From positions 591,175-655,174 of the forward strand of contig NW_014577075.1 of assembly GCF_000485595.1 (NCBI RefSeq): 64,000 nt of DNA, given 5' to 3'. Position numbers and translations under genes: made by a program. This document shows positions 41,506 through 54,486 of the stretch, one piece after another; the stretch's first letter is position 1, and every line of letters begins with the position of its first letter. This DNA comes from Priapulus caudatus. Its lineage: Eukaryota > Priapulida > Priapulimorpha > Priapulimorphida > Priapulidae. Under the pieces are notes generated by a model. It was not told the DNA's origin. It saw only the letters and a program-made list of their open reading frames with translations, and ran no database searches.

Positions 41506-44500
41506 CTGCAGACCAAGATTGAGATGGGAATATCATGCACGCTATGCTTTCTATCTAGACATCCTATTTCTTGGTATTTTGTATCGGGAAAAAACACATG
41601 TACTTAATAATTATATCAATGGGTAAGGAACAACTCGTTTCCGTCGTTAATTGAGTTCAATGGCGGTCACTATAAGGTAATACCGGTTACTGCTATGTTC
41701 TCCTTCTATTCGCAGTTTTAAATTCTGATTTTGAATAACATTTTCTTCTCCCTTGGCTGTTTATAAAACCCTTTTTCGTTATCTTACTCTTCTGTCTCTC
41801 CCCACAAACTGTCTCCCCCTCTCGCTCCTCTATCCCCCTTCGCCCTCTCTTTTCCCCCCTCGTTCACGCTCTTTCCTCGCTTTCTCCTCTTTTTCTCTCT
41901 CTGTGCTCTTACTGCTTTCTCCTCTCTACTCTTTCTTTCTCTCTTCTTTCTCTCTTCTTTCTCTCTCCTCGTTCTTGTCTCTCTCCTATTTATCACTCCT
42001 CCTCCCTCCCCTTCTCCTTCTTTCACTAGCAATTCCATTCCTCGCATCCTCTATACGAATACTACGTGATTACAGATACGTACTTGAGCAGGCTTTCTTC
42101 GCCATATTCGTTCCATGTTCCTGCGCAGCTAGATGACAGCGTCGCGTCACGCATGTCGTCGCTAACCGACGTCGTGTTACGGTTGCCCGATGCCAGACCT
42201 TGACGAACGAGTGAAACGAGTTAGCTCCGTCGATATCTACTTCTAACGGTTACCGCTAATGTTATGTGATGTAATGTCACGCACGTTATTAGTGTTAAGA
42301 GACGCGACGAATTTCATGTTATTATTATTATTGACGCCCTATACGTAGCATACTGGCGATCATATGGTTAGACATCCTGGTGAGCCCTGGTTTTGGTAGG
42401 TTAAGCTGATCGGTGAATTTTATGCGCCGCCCGTCTAATACATACATACATAGATACACATTCATAAAGGATTTTCTACCCAATATATGTAAACAGGGTT
42501 GACTGTCTGGTGGCCTGATCTACATTACGTATTCTCATGCATGTAAAACTGTCATGTGCGCAGCGCGTACCTCCGACATGCACCATCGTGCAGGAGATGT
42601 GGGCAAAGTCTTCCCCTCTAGTCGCTCCATCGTACATTAGCTTCGACATCTCCTGTGCGAAGTCGTTTGTGAGAAACTCCATCTGTTGCAGACGACTGTC
42701 CATTCCGAGAGGAAAGCCCGTGGGATCGTTGACGTCCTTCTGATATTCCCAGAAATCGGTGAAATCCGTAAAGGCGACGGAAGCTTGCCATTCGGGGCGG
42801 AAGGTCGTTAAGGGCATCACCTGCTCTCGTTCCGCGGTGGTTGCCTTGCCGTTGTGAAGCAAGATAAATTGCACGCTGCCAGCCGTGAATCCCACCGGCG
42901 TCCGTATTCCTGCAGATGGGATAATGTACCCGCTCCAGCCCATGTCCATGTTTGGCAGAACCTCGTCAAAGTAGAACGCCATCACGTCGCCTGCGTACAC
43001 CTTATTCTTCTCGACTTCATCGTTGAACTTGAAGTTAGCGTAGAGCCTTGTGAAGCCCGTCTTGGCCTTGTGCAGCTTCACTGTAAACTCGGTGATGACC
43101 CCGAAGGCACCGCCGCCGCCGCGGATGGCCCAGAACAAGTCCGGGTCATCACTGGAACTTTCCTGCAGCAATAGATTGACGTATATAGTAGTAGTTCAGC
43201 AAATAACTGGTACATTTTGCATTACACCAAAGCTGCGCGCAGCAATATTGGAGCGATACCGATAACTAATCAATTTTGTATCGTGTTGTTGTATCAATGG
43301 TGCTTCACTAATCGCTGCATACGCAGAATGTCATGCTTAGATCCATTCACTGTAACTCACACGCATTTTTATCTCAGCATTCGCTCCTAGTACCTATAGC
43401 CTGTAGCCCTATAGACTATAGCCCTATAGCCTGAGTTTTTTCTTATGGAAGAGAGCACAGTTTTGTCCCGACTGACTAATAATGAAGAAGCATTGACGTG
43501 TTGGCAAAAAAATATTTATCGTTAGCATGTTGTTTCTACGATTCGAGCACTTTCAGCATTTTGATATAATTTAAAAAGTATGCGCATGTTCATACTTTTA
43601 ATGGAATTTATTACATTTTCGAGCAAATATACCAAACAGAAAATGTCAGAATGTACTATTATTATGATAATGCTAATTCGAGGAACATTGGGGACGGTCT
43701 GCAGCTCCCTTCGCCGCACGCTTATGCGATTAAAATGTTCTTTTTGTAACGTTTCACGAAACAAACCACACATATACGTAGAGTAGACTATTATAGGCGA
43801 AAAGTATCGCTACCTCATTTAATACATTTATTTTGAGCTTATATACTAATACTTAATAACTTTATTTATTAAGCTCATTATTTTGTTTTGTTCTAAAATC
43901 GAAGTCGATTCCGTTTTTCCGTAAAGTCTTAGTTAATCTCACATTAGGCTACGGCAAACGTGCAGGTCCTGCATATAACGATGTCATTCTCGCTAGAACC
44001 GCGTGCACGTAGCCTACCTTTCCGTCAACGTCTGTTATGATGGTGCTGTCCTGCTTTAGTTGAGCGATGCTGCCGTTGGCAAGCACCATGGTAACGCCGA
44101 TCACGTTATCAGAGCCGAGACCGATGTTTCTGGTGTTCGGTCCGTGACCTCCTCCTACCAGGTAGCCACCCATCGTGACGGTGGGGCAGCTTCCCGCCGC
44201 CGCCAAATACTCTTCATCATTAGCCTATACAAAGATGAACAGTCATGAGCTGAACAAGCAAGCATTAGGCGCGCACGAATCCGCCTAATAACGGTGGGCG
44301 CTATTCAAACAATATTCGTAAATAAGGAAAATAAAACACGACTCTGGCAAGTATTTGTTTAAGGATATATAAGCTAGTACTAGCCAGACGACGCGCGTTA
44401 GCTAGTGGGCGTGTATGGTCACGATGACCGTTGGCTGAACATCGTGGTGATGGAATCGCCTGCTTGACCGATGAAGGCAAACAACACTCGGTCACTATAA

Positions 44501-44786
44501 TAGTATTATCAACGCGTTTACTACCTTCGGGTGAATCATGGCGTTCGTCACAGCTGGCTGCACGATGGCAATCGCTCCCGTGTCTGATAGAGTAGGAACA
44601 TTAGTCTTGATCTCCATCGCTGTCATGGCTCCTAGGTTGATGAGAAGACTGCCGTCCTCTGCGGGCCTGCCGACGAAGCAGTGACCAGACGACGCGACCG
44701 TGATGCGGATGTTGTGCTCGTTAGCGAACAGAACTGCTTTCTGCACATCCTCGGTTGTACGCGCTGTGACGACCATTCCAGGCTTC
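41229..44786 (-). CDS. FAD-linked oxidase (BBE-like), best-preserved copy 4, exons 2-6
   Basis: Exons 44786-44525, 44224-44018, 43162-42571, 42198-42084 and 41505-41229, all GT-AG, phases 0, 0, 1 and 2. With a 212-nt exon 1 like those elsewhere the protein would be about 554 residues: signal peptide 1-19, PCMH-type FAD domain across exons 2-3, central domain in exon 4, BBE domain near 480-530. His about 106 (SSGHCFVG) and Cys about 171 (GSCPTVTMGG) match the two flavin-attachment residues of bicovalent BBE/GOOX-type oxidases. The tail after GSGRQL is hydrophobic, suggesting a GPI signal. Substrates for animal members are unknown to me; carbohydrate or alcohol oxidation is only a family guess. 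No exon 1 lies directly upstream; a CAGA array does. Confidence 0.85.
41800..42040. repeat. Intron 5 polypyrimidine tract (inverted copy)
   Basis: The minus-strand gene has the same coding-strand purine run seen at 26,995-27,245, though with many base differences. It is kept in length and composition rather than in exact sequence. Confidence 0.85.
42084..42198 (-). CDS. Copy 4 exon 5
   Basis: 115 nt, acceptor CGTCAAG, donor CTCAA|GTACGT. It encodes TTSVSDDMRDATLSS and then SCAGTWNEYGEE. Confidence 0.8.
42571..43162 (-). CDS. Copy 4 exon 4 (central oxidase domain)
   Basis: 592 nt. SDDPDLFWAIRGGGGAFG at the start; WSGYIIPSAGIRTP, LLHNGKATTAEREQ and SRLQQMEFLTNDFAQEM further on. It differs from copies 3 and 5 at scattered positions, several clustered around the FRPEWQ segment. 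Confidence 0.9.
44018..44224 (-). CDS. Copy 4 exon 3 (complete flavin loop)
   Basis: 207 nt, 69 codons, ANDEEYLAAAGSCP at the start, GGYLVGGGHGPNTRN in the middle and VDGK at the donor. The only unbroken common-type exon 3 in the window; the Cys codon is about 44,188-44,186. Confidence 0.9.
44525..44786 (-). CDS. Copy 4 exon 2 (FAD-binding PCMH part)
   Basis: 262 nt with acceptor TTCTGTAG and donor CCGAAG|GTAGTA. The candidate flavin His codon lies at about 44,683-44,681. Confidence 0.9.
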
Positions 44787-44879
44787 CTACAGAAAAATTA
44801 AGACCAATAAGCGATTTTACTAGATAGTTACAATTACAATGCAAGTGATCGGTTCCAATATACGGTTACAATAGATAGT

Positions 44880-44906
44880 ACGGACCATACCGGGCTTGCT
44901 ACAGAA
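44880..44906 (-). pseudogene. Vestige of another exon 2 start
   Basis: On the minus strand CTTTTCTGTAG is followed by CAAGCCCGGTATGGTCCG, i.e. a splice acceptor and the codons for KPGMV from a diverged paralogue. It is cut off and joined to intron 1 at a TCCG shared by both sequences. It marks a rearrangement junction. Confidence 0.6.
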
Positions 44907-44939
44907 AAGTACAACTTGTGATATTAGATAATTCATACA

Positions 44940-45088
44940 GATGGATTGACAGACGGACGAACGGACTGACAGACACACAGACAGACAGGCCGACAGAGCG
45001 ACCGACAGACAGACAGACAGACAGACCGACCGACAAACAGACAGACAGACAGACAAACAGACAGGCAGGCATGCAGACAGATAGATAA

Positions 45089-45135
<47 letters not shown>

Positions 45136-45195
45136 GGCCGACAGACCGACCGACAGACAGACAGACACACACACGCACAGACACACAGACAGACC

Positions 45196-45234
<39 letters not shown>

Positions 45235-45362
45235 CGACAGACCGACAGACCGACAGACAGACAGGCAGACTGCCCGACCGACAGACAGACAGACAGGCAG
45301 GCGGGCAGGCAGGCAGACAGACAGACAGACACACAGACACACAGGTAGGCAGGTAGGCAGAA
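44940..45362. repeat. (CAGA)n/(CCGA)n tandem array
   Basis: About 420 bp of GACAGACA with GACC, GGCA and ACAC variants. The 150- to 170-residue Cys-Leu-Ser-Val frames here are repeat artefacts. It lies where intron 1 should continue to an exon 1. Confidence 0.95.
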
Positions 45363-45599
45363 TCAGCAATGCGTAACACTGAACGGCAATTTTACTTCGA
45401 CCTTCGCCGCGCATTTACGGTATAATCTGTAGGTTCTGAAGCTAGGCGAATACGCCGCTGTTTTTTTACAATGTAAAGTGTAGGCTATTATCATAACCTA
45501 CCTGTGCATCATGCAGGCGTGGTTGCGTGCTGTGTGTGCGTGAGTGTGCGTGGGTGTAAGTGATCGATCACATGCGTGCGCGTTTGAGTTTGAAACACG

Positions 45600-46062
45600 G
45601 GCCTTGAAACGTTTCAAAAATAACATTATGGTAAATACACACGAAATGTATTTACTACCAAAGTCTTGATGTTTCTCTACTCTCTTTCGCCTATTATAAT
45701 TGATATTTTTCTGCAAATGCCATTCAAATGCTCCTCTGCAACACACAAAAACATCACACGCACGCCCCTGTGCACAAACAACAAAATTGCAGAGAATTTT
45801 GTTTGTAAAATGTATAACATATAATATAGAGCGTATGTGTGTAACGTAAATTTTGTTTGTGTAAAATTATTAATAAATAAATTTGTTATTTCGAAGAGGC
45901 GTGCGTGCTGTATACTAGTGTGTTGCAGAGAAGCATTCGAAGGGCATTACAGGAAATTATCAGTAATATTATCGCCTATTGAGAGAGAAGAACAACTTTT
46001 GTACTCAATACATTTCGTGTTTATTTACCATCATTTTAATATTGAAACTTTCTGAAGTGCCT
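45600..46062. mobile_element. Foldback MITE, diverged relative of 814-1172
   Basis: The left arm (GTTTCAAAAATAACATTATGG onward) and right arm ending ATATTGAAAC are inverted complements, with the central TCTGCAACACAC and GTGTTGCAGAGA pairing. It shares words such as ATTTACTACCAAAGTCTT with the left-end repeats of the window. Confidence 0.65.
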
Positions 46063-46302
46063 GTGGTGCGTATACGCACGCGTGCGAGCTTGCTTGTAGT
46101 GTGCATGCGTGCGTGCGTGCGTGCGTGAGTCCAAAAAAATGTACATAGCTGATTCATGCAAATGGCATCTATCAAAAACGATGCATCATCAACTGAGCTT
46201 CTAATGAAAACAGTCACAGATAGATGGGGGCATCAACATAGATCTGCTGAGACAATTCCACTTTGCCCCGTGTTCCGCTTTGCCCCGGGTTCCCCTACGT
46301 AC

Positions 46303-48960
46303 ATTATATCACATCGTGTCTCCGTAAAAATGCACATATAATATCATCGTTCTGATATACTGGTAATCACTATGGTAATACTAATAACATAGTATCCGCG
46401 TACAATCGTGGAAAACATATCGTGTCCCCTCGGAAGGACACCACGTCGAACCGTCACCAATCACCTACTAAAACCGCGTACAATAGCTAAACAATCGCGT
46501 ATAAAAGTCAAACATTACGTACAATATTTTGGAAAGAAATCGCGTACTATAATTTTTTTTTTTTTATTGCGGGTAATACGTGACAATCGCGTACAAAAGT
46601 GAAAAATCGCGTACAAAAGTGAAAAATCGCGTACAAAAGTTACAATTCGCGTATGAAAGTGATAATTCGCGTAGAAAAGTTATAAATCGCATACAAAAGT
46701 GAAAAATCGCGTAAAACGTCATTCGCGTAAAACGTTATAATTTGCGACAAACGTTATAATTCGAGCATGACCGCCTCTTCATAAAGGAGTAATATGGTAT
46801 CCGCGTACAATGGTATCGCAAAAATATGCCTAAAAAACGTCTGCATCCTAACATGTTAACCACATGTAACACCTCTCTACCAAAAAGCTCTGCTCGTCTT
46901 GAAATGAAAAATACCCGTTTACTTACTTCAGAGAAATTAATGCCTGGTAGGCGGGTAAACATACATACATACGTATATTCATTTAGATAGGCTGTGAAAC
47001 AACTGTGTCAGCCTTCAAATTTGTTCCGTGTGTCGCAAGTATGAACATCGAAATAACATAACACGCATACCACGGTTGACTGCGACGCATTAGTATAACA
47101 TGTCACAGATCACAGCAGCTGAGACAGCACCCGAGATATCAGCTGGATAAGGGGTCTACCGCTGGCGTGCAAGCGAGAAAGAGCGCATGGATGAACGACA
47201 CTGCCATACGTATTACGGGTGAGTGAAGCAATCTTGTGTCGGCAGCTATTTTCAATTTTCGTAATTTAACTGGAAACTAGTTTTTAAACCGCATGTTTTA
47301 TAATACACGAGTGTGTTAGCGAAATACTAAAGCACTTTTCCTACCTATAATTCCCACCCAAACCACCACCCCCACCACTACCGCCTGGCTTACGAGTTTC
47401 TAAACTGCGTCGTACAATGCCACAATTCGTACCCAAATACGTAGAATAGTACCGGTCTGTGTAGTTAAGAATGCGTCAGGTATATACGCATTTACTTGCA
47501 GCAAGAGGCAAGGTTGGCTGTTATAAAGCCATAACGACTCAAGGCATATAGTCTTAAGGGAATGAGTCGAGGTGCTAGTTAGACGCACCAGTTAATGTGA
47601 GAGAGCGGGAGATACTCTTCTAGACTCGCTGAAAATGGTCCACGAAAGTAAAAGTGAGACGATAGCGAGAGTATTTCGAAATGACGGTACTTTAACGAGG
47701 CCAGCAAAGCCCGGGCCTATAGTGTAGCAGCGCAGCAAAATACACTCGGCAAGCCATTCAATTGTAACCGTTGAGGGCACCTACGTGGTCATTTTATTCT
47801 TATATACAAGGGTTAAAAATGTCACCCATGTTAGATAAATTGCCACTCACATTACAGTGTAAGGTTCACTGGGAATGTACCCCTAGGGCCCAAAACACCC
47901 ATCCCCATTTACCTGTTTTACACGTAACACGGAACAAATTTATAATAATAAAGGCCGACACACTTGTTTCACAGCCAATGTATGTATGTATGTATGTATG
48001 TATGTATGTATGTTAGGCACCCGCCGATACTTCAGACATTAATTTCTCTATAAGTGAGTAAACGGGAATTTTCATTCAAGACGAGCAGGGCTCTTTGATA
48101 GAGAGGTTATTATATCTGGTTACGAAGGCATATGATCCAGACGATGAGAAGATGACCGACGAAGACGTGGCACATCTGTGAAAATTCACCGACAGATGCT
48201 ACAGCATTGGCAGTCCTGCCCGATCGACCGACGCGCCTGCCACCGCCACCACAACTACGGACCCCTCGCTCGAGGGTCGTCGCTCCCTACCCGAGCGCAT
48301 ACGACGATCGGTTTTGGATGGGGCCTAAACGTGTAATGATTGCTCAAGCATTGTTCGTGGGTTGCTGTTATCGTTGTGTTTATCAATTGAGGCTGGAACA
48401 AACTCTCCCTCTAAGCTAAACGAGGGTTTATAGGCAGTAGTAGCGAAGTGAGCAAAACGGGTATTGTCTCTCATGTTAATATTATGACTCAATTATATTC
48501 ATTCTCTAATCAATTTTTTTTTCTCTCACTTCTTTACGTTTGCACGGTCTCTTTTATACGGCGAACTATAACAGTTGTACGCGATTATAACTTTTTGTAA
48601 GGCGCGATTTTGTACAAACTTTTGTACCGGCGCATTTGTTTACTTTTATATGCGGATTGTCAGCGTATGAGTCGCGCGATTAATCAAAAATCTATTTGTA
48701 TCTCGATTTTTCAGTATTATATCGCATTTTTGTGGAGGCGATTCAGTGACAGGCTTCGACGCTGGTGTCCTTCCCGACGGGGAGCACAATATGATTTTGT
48801 ATCATTGTACGCGGATACTATGTTATTCGTATTATCATAGTGATTTACCCAGTCATAATCAGCAGTGACATTACACGTGCATTTTACGGACACGCTACGC
48901 ACGATGTGATTGTAATGTTAGCCGGCTTGCGCGGTTGACACTATAATTGATGCTATCTGT
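46303..48960. mobile_element. Large foldback element, second copy (no LTR insertion)
   Basis: Follows 34,955-38,940 without the 35,412-36,773 insert. From about 47,990 on, the match is broken by frequent one-base indels compared with 38,000-38,940, suggesting unpolished sequence. The left arm is separated from repeat R (39,625-40,650) by the 5.6 kb block. Confidence 0.7.
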
Positions 48961-50570
48961 GGCGGTTTGGTATCCCTTTCAGTATGATATTATTATATAC
49001 TTAAGCGGTTAGCAGGTTACACACACAGCATTGTTACGATGATAGTACACAGGCCGTTCACGATTTGTTCAGCTGGCGTCGCACCATAAGCCATTTGGGA
49101 AAAACATTTATTGACGCGGTTTCCTAATACTCAGTCAGGAGAACTGAGGCTAAGCGATTTCAAATCGACTTTTCTTAAGGGCGAGGTGAAATGTAAGTAC
49201 GGTGTTTTAGCTTTGAGATAAGAGACATAGGAATTTGCCACATCTAAATCAGTAAAATGTGCAGGACGCCGCGATGTCGACCCAGAAGGCATTAGCCAGT
49301 ACTAGTACTAGAAGAGCACAGCCATAATTCACTGGACAGAGTAGTAGCATTTCTCTAAATGGTATCGACCACCATTAACTTTTCAACATAACCCATGCGG
49401 TGAGTTTATGCAACGGCCATCATTTAAGCGGGCATGTCGTACACGGTGGCTGCGTCGCTCCTGACCTGGTAGCCGCTCGTACGTTGGTCGCGCATCCCGG
49501 CTCGTTTGTTAATCCTTCCCCCACGCGCCTACTGCGCCATAAGTTTAGTGGAAGTTCTAATCAACGAAGGCTCGCGACAACGATGCGGACTGGTTTAAAA
49601 GAGATAGGTTTTGGGGACAAACGAGTGAGACCGCCGGAACCGCTAACTGATTACGCGCACAACTGTTTTGCTGTGCTGTTCATCCTGCGTCATAACTAAG
49701 TGCGCAAGAGCGACATGCGCTCAAATGACTGTGTACTGTAGGCCGGGTATGTCTCTGAATAAACTCACTGGCAACCGAATCATAGTGTCGCCCCTCCTAC
49801 CCGCACCTCAGCTGCGTTCGCGCTCAGCAGCATATATATATATTGGATACCTACCCCATACAGATAATATAATATACTATGATTTAGCTTAGGCTTTGCT
49901 AATACCGGTAGTACAGTAATAAAGATACCAAGCTGGTGGTAACTTTAATGACTTCGCGCTTGATGTTATCATGGATATGCGTCGAGCGCGAGCGTAGTGG
50001 TGGTGGTGGGGGCAGAGTGGGGGGAGGGGGCTCTAATAGCAAAAGCAGTTGCCGCGAGATGGCGCGTGCAAGTGTCATCAATAATTAAAGATGGCATCAC
50101 CCTTCGTGCGTGATAACCTCACTCCATTGAGTTGCTGAAATCCAAGTATATTCAGGCAGGCGAGAATTTCGCTCAGCTGTGAGTTAACACATCTGCATTG
50201 TAGGTTGCCAGGCAATAATTATGATTAGAATAGTGCCAGTTCACCACCATGCATGCGTAATTAGCTGCCCCATGTTTTTGACTACCCACGCGAGCATTCA
50301 GGGTTCATTACAGTGTGCTAATACAGGGTGCTACTTAGGGTGCTAATACAGACTGCTTTAGAAAAGAATATGATTTAAGGCGCGTAACCCTTGTTTAACA
50401 AACATTTGCCTTTGCAATTGAACTGTGCAACTGTAGCCTCACATCCACAATAGCAAAGGCAGTTCAGTCCTTTGTTAACAGTCAACAAATCGATGTTTAA
50501 CCCTCCTCTTAAGGGTCAAAAAGTTATCCGACACTTACTCTTCGCATGTCAGCGGAAAGTACATTTTATG
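48960..50570. repeat. Repeat R, inverted copy (noisy to about 49,990)
   Basis: Reverse complement of 34,960 down to about 32,680. The first kilobase is indel-rich, the rest clean. It lacks the hAT-like MITE at the expected site near 49,735. Confidence 0.7.
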
Positions 50571-50985
50571 GTCCTTTCAATAAAGCCATAAAAATGCTAG
50601 GTCACCGCTGAAACAAAAAGGTTTTCAATCGCTCTGTCAGACCATGTTCTCAGAAAATGTCTAAAATCTGCCCTGTGTCCCATTGACCTTTGACCTGTGA
50701 CCTCCAATTTTGGCTCAGTGATGGCTTTTCCTACCATGATGCTATACACCGACTATCACGAGCCTAGGTCGAGCCGTTTAGATTTGTGCCGCAATTCTGC
50801 ATTTCCTCCCTATACCTTAAGTTAAGGAGGGAATGTTCTCCTTTCTTTTACACCTATTAACCTTTGACCTTTAACCCCCAGCTTCGACATCTCAACTCGT
50901 TTTGACGATCCCCACCCCCGACGTCCCGAATATCGTGACCGTACGTCGAGCGGTTAAGATTTGTGCCCAACTGTTGACGCACGCA
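50571..50985. other. 415-bp segment absent from the other copy of R
   Basis: Lies between TTTTATGG and a GGAC microsatellite. The copy near 32,680 joins those two directly. It contains repeated CCTTTGACCT words. A deletion at the microsatellite in the other copy is the simplest reading. Confidence 0.5.
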
Positions 50986-51125
50986 CGGACGCACGCACGG
51001 ACGCACGGCCGGACGGACGCACGCTTATGCGATTCTACAAGCTGCATCTGACTACGTCAGATGAGCTAATAAAACCGTACTTGACACCGCTTACTCAACT
51101 GTTACGTCTACTCTCTACAAACCAT

Positions 51126-52880
51126 TCAATTGTATAGCGTAAAATCAGCCACGGCGAATTGCCGGGAAAGCGACTGTCCAGAACGCAAACCGCCCATGGC
51201 TTTAATTTGTTCCTCCAGGCAAAATAACTTAACTACGAACCTGATATGAATATATTTCGTTCAGCGCCAAACACTACTTCTTATGTTCTTATCTAGCGCA
51301 AACCAACGGCAACAAAAAATCCATATACCTTTATTAGATAACAACATTACCGACGTTCGGATACCGAGAACTCGTAAAAATAAAGAAATCCATTTCTGAG
51401 TACGTTCTCGCTTAAAAAAATGCACAATTCGAATAAAATGTGATTTCCTATAGGCATGTAGTAGACATGCCTATAGACACTGTTTGACCCCATCACCTAC
51501 CGCAGTTTTACGAGGTTTAAATATCTGCCGTATTATAGTTAACGAAGTGAGTCATTGTTCAACATTTTCAGATCTATGACTGCTTCTGTGTATTTGCTTA
51601 TACATGTGTATAAAAGTGTATAATTTGACCAAAGTTATGTAAGAATATATTTCAGAGCATCGTACATTACTTCTTATGTCTGTATTTATCATGACGATTT
51701 CGGGTATTGTTTTGTATGTCCGCACACTTATACACATGTCTTTGGAAAATACATATGTAACGTCATAACAACTGGACAGTGTATGTGCATGAAGGCTCTA
51801 CGTGACCTCGAACGTCTATTCGTCACCTTGCTGACGTGAAGGTTAGCAGCTTCAAGTTGAAATACGCGTGGTAGCTTCGGATAGCTTGTTGGGGCATCTT
51901 TGAACTAAGAGAACAGGAAACAAGAGGAGAAAGGTATGAATGGAGAAGATGGTTGCTGCGTGGGGTTAAGGTTGGAGAGCGTTCTAAGATTGACAAGGGA
52001 GAGGAGTGGAGCATAACGCTAGGCGGCGCACGTAATACGGCGAGAATAGCAATATTATAATTGGTTACTGCATACAGAACAACGTAAACGACAAACGAAA
52101 CCGAGTTGCTATTTTATCGTTCATATTCGTCTTATAAACATAGAGCTGATATATAATGAATTTAATGAGCAATAGTTAATATTCTAATTGATTACTGCAT
52201 ACAGTGATAATGGCAGTGCATTGGATAAACGACTGTGTTGTCATGTTTTAAACGTCCAAATTCGTCTTAATGAATATACAGCTTATAACAATCATACTGT
52301 TGATAATGATGGTGGTAGCATTATTTTTTGTCTCGTGCAAGTTACGATACCGGACATTTCCTTCTCATATAACAATAATCTTTTAGCACCGATATGTCTA
52401 AGAAACATAGATTGTTCTCGGATTATATGTTTTATCTCAGACGGTCATGTCAGCAGGTGCGTAGCTCAGACGCGTACCACCGTGCAGGACATGTGGGCAA
52501 AGTCTTCGCCTCTAGTCGCTCCATCGAACTCGTTTTGTGAGAAACCATTTCTGTTGGCAGACGACTTCCCGCACCGACAGCATCATATCACCTAGTGTTA
52601 AATAAAGGCGATCGTTCGACGAGCGACCATCAACACATCAACAAAATAAAAGATTAATGGAACCGGAAGCTCGGGTCAGAGTACCGAATTTTTTTACGGA
52701 TAGTTGCTTATATCTATGTTGCTGTCTATTTCAGTGCGCAAAGAGCGATGTTCTTAGTAAAACTCTTGGATTCACAACGTATGTCTTAACAAAACATAAA
52801 GATATTGGTTATATGCTACAGAATAGGCTATACTCAATAACCGCTCGTTTACATGGGCACAATATATTATTATATAAATT
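51126..52880. repeat. Copy of 30,004-31,741
   Basis: Same orientation and order. About 51,450-52,700 carries many single-base indels relative to the other copy. It runs into a CA microsatellite at 52,888 rather than the palindrome. Confidence 0.75.
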
Positions 52881-52885
52881 GCGTA

Positions 52886-52887
<2 letters not shown>

Positions 52888-52927
<40 letters not shown>

Positions 52928-53030
52928 CACACACACAAATACAAACACACCACACCACACCACAACACACAACACACACAAACACACACACACACACACA
53001 CACAACACACACACAGCACACACACACACA
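52888..53030. repeat. (CA)n microsatellite at a copy junction
   Basis: CACA with ACAAC and ATAC interruptions. Left: the 51,126 repeat. Right: the reverse complement of the copy 3 downstream flank. Equivalent position to the GT tract at 29,239-29,291. Confidence 0.95.
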
Positions 53031-53611
53031 TATATAATATAATATATATATATCAAGAACTAATAATAATAATAGTAATAATAAATATATAGTATTTATT
53101 AGCTATTGATATATATATTATATATCGCATGCTTTAACGCAGCATTGACGTGTATGCGAGTATATATAGTATGGGAGCAACGAGCACCTTGTCATGATTT
53201 AATTGTACGCTGTAAACATTTAGATATCTTGAGATGAAGTTGCACATGCGTTTGCTTGTTGGAACGCCAAATCGCGACTTGTTAATTAATATTAAATTCA
53301 TGATATACAGCGCATGCCCATGTCATGTATTTCAACATTCTCCCTCTATGCTACAGTATGGGGAAACAGAATGCCCTTTAATTATATAATTGACCGCTGC
53401 ATTTTGTTTATTTTCAAAAAGTTACTCATGTGCACATGGTGTTATAAGTACAAAACCGTAACTCCCTGATTTTTTTTAAATATAACAACGAATCACTGAA
53501 CCTGTTATTTGGACATAGGTATTATACTACAGTATAGAACGCTGTGTTATTTACGATTTAGTTCAGCTCTACAGTATTAGATGTTTTTATGAGGTTTTGC
53601 TTATATAGATA

Positions 53612-54155
53612 TGTGCTTACACTCTCATATAATTTCAATACTTGACACGAATTAGATTAACATCAAGACAGAAGATCAGCTGGGGGACATCGTAACATCA
53701 TAACATCGTCAAGGGATCAAGACTATTGTATTGTAGTGTATTTTATATTGTATTGTATTGAGTTAGTTTCTGGTATTAATTATCATGCTTGTATTATTTT
53801 GTATTTCAGGTTATGCATTGTTGGTATTTTATTGAGTTGTTGTGTTGCGTTTTATTTTTTTATCTTTTTAGGGTTTCAGAAAATTTGTTTTGTTTGAACA
53901 GATGGTTTTACTTGGCAATTTGTGTCCAGTATTGAAATTATATAAGAGTGGTCAGTGAGATTTGTCGGTGGGCAGTGTAAGCATAGGTATTGCACTAATC
54001 GTGGTCAGTGCAAAGTTTTGTAAACATTGTTTTTTTATGTGGGGAGGGAGAATGTGTTCAGTGAAAGGGTTATTGTATTAGTATGGTCGACGGTACGTGG
54101 AATTTTATTTAATGTCGGTCTCTATTCGTCAGGAAGAGGTAGCGGGTGTGTGTTT

Positions 54156-54199
<44 letters not shown>

Positions 54200-54232
54200 C
54201 GTGTGTGTGGTGTGTGTGTGTGGTGTGTGTGT

Positions 54233-54285
<53 letters not shown>

Positions 54286-54391
54286 TGGTGGGGTGTGTGT
54301 GTGTGGTGTGGTGTATGCGTGGTGGTGTGTGTGTGTGTGTGTTTGTGTGGGGGTGTGTGTGTGTGTGTGGGGTGTATGTGGGTATATGTGG

Positions 54392-54435
<44 letters not shown>

Positions 54436-54447
54436 GTGTGGTAAGTG

Positions 54448-54486
<39 letters not shown>

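Larger units (their letters stand above)
40668..46295. mobile_element. 5.6 kb block between inverted TA-flanked termini, carrying oxidase exons 2-6
   Basis: The left end reads GGGGAACCCGGGGCAAAG and the right end is its inverse; both are flanked by TA. The flanking foldback sequence (CGTAACATTATA on the left, CATTATATCACATCG on the right) is continuous and uninterrupted in the copies at 34,950 and 38,850. The block therefore appears to have been inserted as a unit. Left element DNA runs to about 41,066 and then abuts the oxidase 3' flank at a short GT run. The right side holds a CAGA array and a foldback MITE. Either a Tc1/mariner-type element captured the gene or the gene was inserted into a MITE. 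No transposase is seen. Confidence 0.6.

Noticed and set aside
44940-45362. CRISPR-like array
   Set aside because: The four-base unit is contiguous with no spacers, and the genome is eukaryotic.
44820-45414. Three overlapping 150- to 170-residue Cys-Leu-Ser-Val-rich frames
   Set aside because: They are translations of the CAGA tetranucleotide array in all frames, with no domain and no splice context.
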